43,549 nt of DNA from an uncultured Prevotellaceae bacterium (GTDB taxonomy: Bacteria; Bacteroidota; Bacteroidia; Bacteroidales; Bacteroidaceae), in contig ONYA01000019.1 in the NCBI GenBank assembly GCA_900321965.1, positions 1-43,549 on the forward strand, written 5' to 3'. Shown piece by piece: positions 18,270-25,330 of the stretch. The position numbers and the translations under genes were made by a program. Position 1 is the first letter of the stretch. Every line of letters begins with the position of its first letter. The notes under the pieces are model-generated. The model was not told the origin of the DNA. It made no database searches and saw only the letters and a program-made list of their open reading frames with translations.

Positions 18270-18437
18270 TCAAAAAAACACGTCGAGTTCACGCGACATC
18301 TGGTCGGTGGAACTATTGTCGGGTGTGGGATCTATCACGACGTTGTTCGTCTGGTCGCCGCCGCTAAAGGCGATCATCTGTTGCAGAGCCACAGCTATCA
18401 CCGTCGTCTCTGGCGTCATATATTCTTTCTTTTTCAT
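18270..18437 (-). CDS. Small ORF downstream of adhesin, copy 3 (55 aa)
   Basis: ATG at 18437 opens a 55-residue frame with the same start (MKKKEYMTPETTVIAVALQQ) and a diverged middle (NNVVIDPTPDNSSTDQ). It ends DVFF at TGA. Substitutions relative to the other copies keep the frame and charge pattern, as expected for a protein under selection. The AAAAGGAG site and 15-bp spacing are conserved. Function unknown; see copy 1. Confidence 0.7.
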   Translation of the reverse strand: MKKKEYMTPETTVIAVALQQMIAFSGGDQTNNVVIDPTPDNSSTDQMSRELDVFF

Positions 18438-19090
18438 CGTTCCATTCTCCTTTTACTTGATCACAATCTTTTTACCATTGAAGATATAGAGGCCCTTGCG
18501 CGTCGGCTTCTTGTCGAGTTCCAAACCATCAATGCTATACCATGCGCCATCAAACTTCAATTCTTCAATTCTTCCATTCTTCAATTCTACAACTCCTGTT
18601 GTTTCCTCGTCGCCGAAGTTCAGGACGATGCTGCGGGCGCTATTAGGCTCGGCGGGCTCGGTGAACTGGAAGTAGGCGCGGCAGGCCTTCAGCGTGCGGT
18701 CGACGCCCGTGTGTCGGAGCGTATTGCCCGCCGTCATATAATAGATATCTGTGTTGGCAGAAGTGATGGGGAAGGCATCGTAGTAGCCGATGAACTGCAC
18801 CTGGCCGTTAGCTGCCGAGATGCTGTGGTCGGTCTTGTCGATGGTGACACCGGTGAAGACGGGGTTCACGATGTCCTCGCCCGCGGCCCACTTAATAATA
18901 TAAGGTACGCCTGCGGAGAGCGTCGTCACAGCGTCGCCGAAGGTCAGGCTGACGGTGTTGCCGTTGACGGAGGCATCGGTCAGCGTCTTGGCGGTGGCAC
19001 CTGCTAACGGGCTGTTAGCCAGCACGACGTCGAAGGGCAGGCAGAGGGTGTTCCACTCGCCGTTCTTCTTCAGCGTGCGGCCGTCGAGCA
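18270..19090 (-). repeat. Shared 3' cassette, copy 3
   Basis: Equivalent to the other two blocks and, by eye, closest to copy 1: over the last ~200 bases of the large gene only a handful of positions differ. Confidence 0.85.
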
Positions 19091-22000
19091 CTACATTATC
19101 GCTCTTCCCATGGCGGTTGTCAATGGTCGTACTGTTGTCTGTGGCGTCGTCAGCCAACTGTATCATCGGCTCATAGATGAATGTGGTCTTAGGCCGGAAG
19201 TTGTAACGACTACCAGAGATTGATGAATAGGTGCTGTTGTAACCACCGATGCAGGCCCATTTAACGTTTTCCCCATAAAATGCCGCTCTCGAGGAAGTGC
19301 CCGTCTCTGTATGGTAGATGCCGACGAGCAGGTTGCCACCATGATAAGCGTAGGCGTTGGTGAAGTTGACGGTCATCACGTCGTGCGTAGCATCAAGGCT
19401 ACCCTCATAGACGATGGTGGCACCATCAAGGCCGCTATACTGGGGGCTATCAAAGCTGCTAAAGTCTACCTCTTTCATAAACACCTGGAAGGTGCCGGTC
19501 CACACCGCGCTGGCCTTTGAGCTGAGATATAACCGCATCTGGGTGATGGCCTTGCCATTCATAGCAGCGAGTTCAGCAGCAGACATCACAAACTCGTTCT
19601 TCTGATAATAGTTACAATAATAACCATAAACAGGCACATCAGACCAAGTAAGCGTTCCGTTGTCCACGGTGATACCATAGTCACTGAGGATGGTAAAGGT
19701 GACGTTCTTGGTGCCGCTGTAGTTACCCTTACCAGTCAAGGTGACGGTGTAATTGCCAGGCTCAGTGCAGCCGTCGCTATACGACAGTTCGTAATCCGTG
19801 CCAGCCTCCAGCGTGGCGTTGTTGGTGGCAGCGCAGGTTACCTTAGCCGGTGTGGGGTGTACGGCGCTGCCCGTCTGGCCATATTCGGCATCGATGCCAA
19901 CAATACTGAGGTTGCTACTGAAGTCGAAGGGACTGATGGTGTAGTTCTTTGTCAGCGAGCCAGAGTAGCGGCCTGTGCCCGTCACGGTGACGGTATAGGT
20001 GCCTGCGTTGGTGCAGCCGTCGCTGTGGCTGACGGTGTAGTTGACGTCCTTCACTAATGTCTCCGTGCCGTAGGTGACGACGGGCAGGGGCTGCTGCGTC
20101 TGGCCGTTGAAGGTCAGTGCGGCAATGTCGGCGATAGCGCCATCTTTAAGGTCGCGCTGGTCGTCAGCATAGCTGCCGGTGATGGTAACATCCTGTGTGA
20201 AGCCGGTCAGCGTGTGACCGCCAGTCATGGTGCCAGCATTGCTAATCTGGCCGTAGTCCACGCTATAGTGGTCGAAGACCTTACCATCGGGCAGGGCATA
20301 GTTGAGTGTCACCACCGTTCCGCTCTTGTAGAGGTTCTCATTGTTCCAGGTATAAGAGGGATTGGCAGGATAGGTGATGGTGACGCCCGTACCGGCAGTT
20401 ATCTTCACCACCACTTCAGCACCAGCTTGGTCGGCACTCGTGGAAGTATTATTGCTACCTACGCCACCAATGGTTGAAGCTGTGTGGTAGTTGTTCGTCA
20501 GCGAACCAGAACCGCTCTTACCTCCTACGATAGAACCAACAAATGCAGTTCCACCTGTTACGGCACCAGCATTGAAGTTATCGGATATTGGTTCGGCGTT
20601 GTAGCCGGCAATACCGCCGTAGTAACGGCTGTTCGTGCCATTACCCGTAACGCTGGCGGTGTTGACACAATGGGTCAGCGAGCCACTTGAATAACCAGCG
20701 ATACCGCCCATGTCAAAGCCTTCCACGCCGGCAGCCGTCTTGAGGGCTCCGCTGACAGTACAGTAGGTGATGGCGGTATTATATTCGGCACTACCAACGA
20801 TACCACCGACATATTGGCGGGCGGTGATGTCGCAGTCGACGACAACGACATGCTGCACCGTAGCACCGCTTGTATATCCAAACAGACCCTGGCAATCTCC
20901 ATCAGGCTGATTGATGACCAGACCGCTGATGGTCTTGTCGTCACCATTGTAGTTGCCCTTGAAGGCGGCATCAGAGTTGTTTTTACCGATGGGGGTATGC
21001 TCCTTCGTCAGGGTGATGTTGGCAGTCTGCTTGAAGGTCATGCCCGAAGCGTTGTGGCCGCTGTTCACGTAGGCTGCCAACTGCTCCAGCTCGACTTCGT
21101 CGCTGATGAGATAGACCTTGCTGTCGCCCGTGCCCTCGGTGCCGAAGGTATAGCCGCCATCGAGTGTTTCGGGATTCTTGGCCACCCTGAAGGTAACCGA
21201 CTTCGAGCCGGTGTAGCCGGCGGTATTGTCATCCTTGGCACTGACGGTCAGGGTATAGATACCCTCATCCTTCACCTCGGCAGGCGAGTAGGACACGGTG
21301 TAGTCTGTACCTTCGGTCAGTGTGGTGCCGTCCACATTCTTCACTGTGAAGGTGGGGGTGATGACCGAGCCTGTCCATGCCTGATAGGGCGCCAGACCCT
21401 CGATGCTTCTAACGGCCAGGTCGCGGGCATTGTAAATAGCCACAGTAAGGTTGAAGCCGTCGGTGAAGCCGCCGTCGTTGCTGATGAAGTTGATGGTCAT
21501 GTTGTTCGTCGTACTGTTGACGGTGCCTAAGTCTTGTGCGGTAGCGGTATAGCCCGTCACCTGTTTCAGCAGCACGTCTTCAGAGCCTTTGTTCTCGGTA
21601 AAGGTCAGTTTGTCGCCAGTGTCGCTGCTATCGTAGCCGAGTTTGTAGTTGCCTGTCACCTGGATGGCGAAGCCGTCGGGAGCCGTCAGTACGAGCGATC
21701 CGTTGGCCTTGTCGGCGTAGGTGTAGTTCTTGCCGCCATGGTCATAGACCTTGAACGGTGTGGTGAAATGCTCGTTGATGGTAATGGATTGCTCACCGCT
21801 CTGCGGCACGTTGACGTAGTAGTAGCCCGTCTGGTCGGAGGCGTAGTCCTTGTCGACGCTGATGCCCACAGGCTTGTAGGACACGGTGTAGGGAAGGACA
21901 AGAGGCGTGCCGGTATAACTATAACTGCCTTTGCCCGTCACGGTGACGGTGTAGCTGCCTACGGCGGCATCGTTCGTGTTGCTGTAGGTCAGCGTGTAGT

Positions 22001-22658
22001 CGGTGTTCTTCACCAATGTTGTGCCTGCAGCATTTTTGAGCACAGGCTCGGGATGGAAGTTGCTGCCGGTGTAGAGGTAGAACTCTTCCATCATGACATC
22101 GACGTTGGACAGGGCGTAAAGATCGCCCTCATAGCCTTTCAGCTCAATCTCAGAGAGCTGGAAGACGCCACCCGCATGAAGGGCGGAAACCTCGAAACGG
22201 AAATACTGGTAGGCCGTGGTGACACCGCTGATGGTGAACTCGTAAGGCGTGTTGTTGGTAGCGCCCAAGGTGTTGTCGTCGGTCACGCTGACAATCTCGG
22301 TCCAGCTGGCATCGTTCTTGTTCACCTTGCCCTTGAGTTTCCAGTTCTTCGGGTTACGCCCCGGATTATCCTTGGTGTCGTTACCCGTAGTGAGGATGTA
22401 GCCCGTAGGAACGAATGCCACACTGCTGTTGAACTCGATGTAGGTGGGATTTGTGGTTGACGGCGTTCTGGTGACGCACCACTTGGTATTGCGGTCGCCA
22501 TCCACCATTTTGTCGATACCCTCGTTGGGATTACCGATAGTGCCGGCAGTTTGGGTGAATCCCGTGTAAATCTTTGCCTGCAGTCCTGCTGCGCAAAGCA
22601 CGGCGACGAGTAGCGTCATAGCTGCACGCGCCAGGAAGATGTTCTTAAATCGTATCAT
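18453..22658 (-). CDS. Large secreted modular adhesin-like protein 3
   Basis: The 1401-residue protein has a signal peptide (FLARAAMTLLVAVLCAAGLQA, near-identical to adhesin 2). An F5/8 type C (discoidin/CBM32-like) domain spans about 30-175 (DKMVDGDRNTKW; YFRFEVSA; QLSEIELKGY). Several YDG/Ig-like domains (YTGSxxxPxP...NTDYTLTYS...GSYTVTVTGKG) and a CUB-like domain follow. A GLUG-type beta-helix (GLFGYTSG, GGIVGSAEY, GGIAGYSSG, GGIAGYNAE) and a cleaved-adhesin-like domain come next. The shared 212-residue cassette ends the protein. The F5/8C domain suggests glycan binding at the surface. It lies 139 bp downstream of the orphan 7TM gene on the same strand and may be read from that promoter. 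Confidence 0.8.
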   Translation of the reverse strand: MIRFKNIFLARAAMTLLVAVLCAAGLQAKIYTGFTQTAGTIGNPNEGIDKMVDGDRNTKWCVTRTPSTTNPTYIEFNSSVAFVPTGYILTTGNDTKDNPGRNPKNWKLKGKVNKNDASWTEIVSVTDDNTLGATNNTPYEFTISGVTTAYQYFRFEVSALHAGGVFQLSEIELKGYEGDLYALSNVDVMMEEFYLYTGSNFHPEPVLKNAAGTTLVKNTDYTLTYSNTNDAAVGSYTVTVTGKGSYSYTGTPLVLPYTVSYKPVGISVDKDYASDQTGYYYVNVPQSGEQSITINEHFTTPFKVYDHGGKNYTYADKANGSLVLTAPDGFAIQVTGNYKLGYDSSDTGDKLTFTENKGSEDVLLKQVTGYTATAQDLGTVNSTTNNMTINFISNDGGFTDGFNLTVAIYNARDLAVRSIEGLAPYQAWTGSVITPTFTVKNVDGTTLTEGTDYTVSYSPAEVKDEGIYTLTVSAKDDNTAGYTGSKSVTFRVAKNPETLDGGYTFGTEGTGDSKVYLISDEVELEQLAAYVNSGHNASGMTFKQTANITLTKEHTPIGKNNSDAAFKGNYNGDDKTISGLVINQPDGDCQGLFGYTSGATVQHVVVVDCDITARQYVGGIVGSAEYNTAITYCTVSGALKTAAGVEGFDMGGIAGYSSGSLTHCVNTASVTGNGTNSRYYGGIAGYNAEPISDNFNAGAVTGGTAFVGSIVGGKSGSGSLTNNYHTASTIGGVGSNNTSTSADQAGAEVVVKITAGTGVTITYPANPSYTWNNENLYKSGTVVTLNYALPDGKVFDHYSVDYGQISNAGTMTGGHTLTGFTQDVTITGSYADDQRDLKDGAIADIAALTFNGQTQQPLPVVTYGTETLVKDVNYTVSHSDGCTNAGTYTVTVTGTGRYSGSLTKNYTISPFDFSSNLSIVGIDAEYGQTGSAVHPTPAKVTCAATNNATLEAGTDYELSYSDGCTEPGNYTVTLTGKGNYSGTKNVTFTILSDYGITVDNGTLTWSDVPVYGYYCNYYQKNEFVMSAAELAAMNGKAITQMRLYLSSKASAVWTGTFQVFMKEVDFSSFDSPQYSGLDGATIVYEGSLDATHDVMTVNFTNAYAYHGGNLLVGIYHTETGTSSRAAFYGENVKWACIGGYNSTYSSISGSRYNFRPKTTFIYEPMIQLADDATDNSTTIDNRHGKSDNVVLDGRTLKKNGEWNTLCLPFDVVLANSPLAGATAKTLTDASVNGNTVSLTFGDAVTTLSAGVPYIIKWAAGEDIVNPVFTGVTIDKTDHSISAANGQVQFIGYYDAFPITSANTDIYYMTAGNTLRHTGVDRTLKACRAYFQFTEPAEPNSARSIVLNFGDEETTGVVELKNGRIEELKFDGAWYSIDGLELDKKPTRKGLYIFNGKKIVIK

Positions 22659-22797
22659 TTTATTATTAATGGTTATGGTTTATGGTTGTTATATGCTGTT
22701 CTAAATATGCAACGGACTGAGTGGGACGTTACCGGACTACCGCGTCAGTCAGGATCAGTCTTTATCAGTCCGCTGCCATCAAGGAATGTACGTTAGT

Positions 22798-23553
22798 TTA
22801 TTCGTTGGCTGCGTCCTCAGTGGCGCAGGTGGCGGAGTCGATGACGGCGCCGTACTCGACGAGGGCGTAGAAGATGTAGCTGAAGACGGCAATGCCGGCA
22901 GCAGTGAGCAGGGTGTAAGGCCAGATGTCGTGCGGGAAGGCGGCGGTGATGGCGATACTGCCCAGGCCGAATATTATAATAAGGTGGCAACCGATGACGA
23001 AGGCGTGGTGATGGCCCAGCACGGTGCGCTTCTTCTCAGGCGTCCACCAGGCCACATCGTCGGCCGGCCGCTGTTCCATGGTGCGGCCCACCAGATAGTA
23101 GGTGCGGTAGAAGTTGTAGGCGATATAGGTGGCGTGGGCAAAGAAGATGAGGAACGAGATGTGAAGGGTGAAGACCTGGGGATGCAGGGCGACGTTGGCG
23201 TAACACACCAGTCCGACGGCCAAGATGAGGAGGTCGCGGACGACGACGCGGCGGGTCATATAGTCGGGGCGCATGAGCGAGATGTGACTCCAGCCGAAGA
23301 GCACGCCACCGCTGTGGAAGTAGGCGATGGAGAGGGCCGAGGCAGCAATGGGCGCCGTGAGTCGCAGGCAGAAGTGAGCATGGAGGAAGAAGCCTACGGC
23401 GAAGATGGCGTAGTTGACGGCTACCAGCGTGCGTGAGCGGCGGTAGACGTCGTAGTCGGCATAGTAGACGTTGTTATGTATTAAAACCAGGGCTATCAAG
23501 ATGTTGACAGCCCCGGCTAAATACAATACTGTGAAATAAAGTTGCAGCTCCAT
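22798..23553 (-). CDS. Orphan 7TM membrane protein, sensor-like, no HTH
   Basis: The 251-residue protein is almost entirely hydrophobic segments (about seven, between residues 5 and 235) with a short acidic tail (ATCATEDAANE). Its layout resembles the membrane half of the neighbouring 7TM-AraC regulators but has no DNA-binding domain. Histidines are frequent (FFLHAHFCLR, LGHHHAFVIGCHL). It is divergent from regulator 2 (200-bp shared region) and upstream of adhesin 3 on the same strand. It may be a sensor or partner for regulator 2, or a truncated relative of it. I do not recognise a named family. Confidence 0.7.
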   Translation of the reverse strand: MELQLYFTVLYLAGAVNILIALVLIHNNVYYADYDVYRRSRTLVAVNYAIFAVGFFLHAHFCLRLTAPIAASALSIAYFHSGGVLFGWSHISLMRPDYMTRRVVVRDLLILAVGLVCYANVALHPQVFTLHISFLIFFAHATYIAYNFYRTYYLVGRTMEQRPADDVAWWTPEKKRTVLGHHHAFVIGCHLIIIFGLGSIAITAAFPHDIWPYTLLTAAGIAVFSYIFYALVEYGAVIDSATCATEDAANE

Positions 23554-23612
23554 GAGCTTACTTTTGAAATTGGTTAAGGTTTTGAATTGATTAACTTGTC
23601 TTTTAACGAGTG

Positions 23613-23620
23613 CAAAGATA
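23613..23620 (-). promoter_or_regulatory. -7 box for the orphan 7TM gene
   Basis: TATCTTTG on the minus strand is followed by GCAC. No -33 TTTG is at the right distance. The GTGT repeats begin about 20 bp upstream, as for an activated promoter. Confidence 0.55.
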
Positions 23621-23639
23621 AGGCAAAATCACGAAACAT

Positions 23640-23693
23640 GACGTGTAATTTGCGCCATTGGTGTGGAAAATACAATAAAAGGGTGTGTAAATT
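23640..23693. promoter_or_regulatory. Triple GTGT repeat, candidate operator of regulator 2
   Basis: GTGT cores start at 23643, 23661 and 23683. The block reads GACGTGT...CGCCATTGGTGT...GGGTGTG...AATT and lines up with the 14299-14349 block (GACGTGT...CGCCTTTTGGTGT...GGTGTTGCAATT). Position relative to the divergent genes is the same in both loci. Confidence 0.5.
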
Positions 23694-23737
23694 GTAGAAA
23701 AATACCCGTTTTTTATCGATTAATTCGAAAAAAACAG

Positions 23738-23745
23738 TAATTTTG
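23738..23745 (+). promoter_or_regulatory. -7 box of regulator 2, almost leaderless
   Basis: TAATTTTG then GCAG matches the consensus but ends only 8 bp before the ATG at 23754. The leader would be a few nucleotides. The start codon is supported by alignment with regulator 1. Confidence 0.5.
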
Positions 23746-23753
23746 CAGCTGAA

Positions 23754-24884
23754 ATGACACAAGTACAGTTTACAGCCTTGGTGCTGATGATACTGCTGAC
23801 GCTGAAGTTGCTGCTGCTGCCGGTGAAGACGGTAGACAAGGTTTCGTTAGGCAAGACACGCTGGCTGATGACAGCGTGCATGGCTCTGTTGGCCATGCAG
23901 TTTCTGATTCAGTACACACTACAGCTGCGCAACACGGGGCATGTGGCGCAGGCCATCTTGCTGAACTTGGCTGTGTTCATTCCCTGCACGAACCTCTTGG
24001 CGTTGGCCATTCTCTACCTGCTCAACGAGAGCCACGTGAACAACGTCGACAGATATATAGGTGCGCCCACGTGGATAGCGGCGATGACGCTGCTCTTCGT
24101 AGGACTGAAGACCGACGGCGAGCCGCTGATGGCACAAAGTCCGATACTGGTATGGGCCGAGATTGGTGCCAGCGCCCTCTATGCGGGCATGCAGGCTTAC
24201 TACTTCACACGCCATATCAGGGAACTGCGCCGGCTGCGGCAGGCACTGCAGGACTACTACGACCGCGACACCGACGGTCTGCTGAGCTGGATGGAGGTGA
24301 GCATCGTGCTGCTGGCGCTCTTCGCGCTGATGGTGCCGCTCATCATCTTCACCAATGGCAGGTGGCTCGTCATCTTCTCGCTGGGCATCTTCGGCGGCAT
24401 CTTCTACCTCGTAGACAGCTTCTGTCTCTACGTGGCCAGCTCGGCATCGAGCAAGGTGGCCGAGGTCAAGGAGAACGAGGAGCAGACGGAGCGGCAAGAC
24501 CAGGAGGAGGCCGAGGCCGACGAGGACGCGACGGAGCAGATGCAGGAAAACCTACAGCGCGTGGAACAGGCCGTGAAGCGGTGGACGGCTGAGGGTGGCT
24601 ACCGCCAGAACGGCATCACCATGCCGGCAGCAGCAACGGCCATCGGCGTGCCGCGCTATCACCTGACGCTATGGCTGAAGCAGCGCAACATGAAATACAC
24701 GCACTGGATCAACGACCTGCGCATCGACGACGCCAAACGGCTGCTGACCGAGAAGTCGGGCTGGAGCAACGAGGCCATCGCCGAATATTGCGGCTTCAGC
24801 GACCGCAGCTACTTCCAGAAGAAGTTCAAGGAAGCGACAGGCATGACACCCACCGACTACCTCACTTCAATAAGTAAGAAGTAA
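23754..24884 (+). CDS. Membrane-bound AraC-family regulator 2 (7TM-HTH)
   Basis: The 376-residue paralogue of 14431-15513 has about seven hydrophobic N-terminal segments (residues 6-225). A charged linker rich in Glu (VKENEEQTERQDQEEAEADE) follows. The C-terminal AraC domain (about 265-372) has IGVPRYHLTLWLKQRN and NEAIAEYCGFSDRSYFQKKFK as the two helix-turn-helix parts. It is expected to activate transcription from the membrane. It is divergent from the orphan 7TM gene, which leads into adhesin 3 and adhesin 2. These are the likely targets, and autoregulation is possible through the shared repeats. It converges on the DUF3467 gene. Confidence 0.85.
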   Translation: MTQVQFTALVLMILLTLKLLLLPVKTVDKVSLGKTRWLMTACMALLAMQFLIQYTLQLRNTGHVAQAILLNLAVFIPCTNLLALAILYLLNESHVNNVDRYIGAPTWIAAMTLLFVGLKTDGEPLMAQSPILVWAEIGASALYAGMQAYYFTRHIRELRRLRQALQDYYDRDTDGLLSWMEVSIVLLALFALMVPLIIFTNGRWLVIFSLGIFGGIFYLVDSFCLYVASSASSKVAEVKENEEQTERQDQEEAEADEDATEQMQENLQRVEQAVKRWTAEGGYRQNGITMPAAATAIGVPRYHLTLWLKQRNMKYTHWINDLRIDDAKRLLTEKSGWSNEAIAEYCGFSDRSYFQKKFKEATGMTPTDYLTSISKK

Positions 24885-24889
24885 GAAGG

Positions 24890-24975
24890 AATAAGTAAAA
24901 AGTATGATTACTTGATTCGCGAGTTTTTAGACCATGAGATTTCGCGAGTTTTTGTAATCATACTTCTTTCTTCTT
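24890..24975. terminator. Bidirectional hairpin between regulator 2 and DUF3467
   Basis: A perfect 12-bp inverted repeat AAGTATGATTAC (24900-24911) / GTAATCATACTT (24954-24965) is extended imperfectly by AAGAAGTAAGAAGG against TTCTTACCTCTTACTTC outside it. The loop carries a 13-bp direct repeat TTCGCGAGTTTTT (24916-24928 and 24941-24953). It lies between convergent genes. Confidence 0.6.
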
Positions 24976-24998
24976 ACCTCTTACTTCTTACTTCAAAA

Positions 24999-25316
24999 TT
25001 ACGCTTCACCCTGACTGGGACCGAAAGGGGCGATGGTTCGCGGTTCCTGGTTGGGAATCTTAATCTGTCCGTACTCACGTTCGTAACGCATGATGTTCTC
25101 CTGCAGAGCGGCCAACAGGCGCTTGGCATGTTCGGGAGCTAAGATGACGCGACTCTTGACCTGAGCCTTGGGCACGCCGGGGAGCACACGGGCAAAGTCG
25201 AGTACGAAGTCGCTCGACGAGTGAGTGATGATGGCGAAGTTAGCATACTCGCCCTGAGCTACCTCGGGCGTTAATTCAATCTGCAGTCCCTGCTGCTTGT
25301 TCTCTTTTTCGTTCAT
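24999..25316 (-). CDS. DUF3467 protein
   Basis: The 105-residue protein has the DUF3467 pattern: GEYANFAIITHSSSDFVLDF, then KAQVKSRVILAPEHAKRLL and ALQENIMRYEREYG. It is small and soluble, and its biochemical role is unknown to me. In Bacteroides, as I recall, this gene sits between rpoC and rpsL. Here it starts 14 bp after the RING-FHA gene and is the last gene of the T6SS-Ubl operon. It probably marks the edge of the old rpoC-rpsL junction rather than a part of the secretion system. Confidence 0.85.
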   Translation of the reverse strand: MNEKENKQQGLQIELTPEVAQGEYANFAIITHSSSDFVLDFARVLPGVPKAQVKSRVILAPEHAKRLLAALQENIMRYEREYGQIKIPNQEPRTIAPFGPSQGEA

Positions 25317-25330
25317 TGTATTATTGTTTT

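Noticed and set aside
21534-22460. Plus-strand frame of 308 codons
   Set aside because: Antisense shadow of the third adhesin; composition is Gly/Val-rich with no motif.
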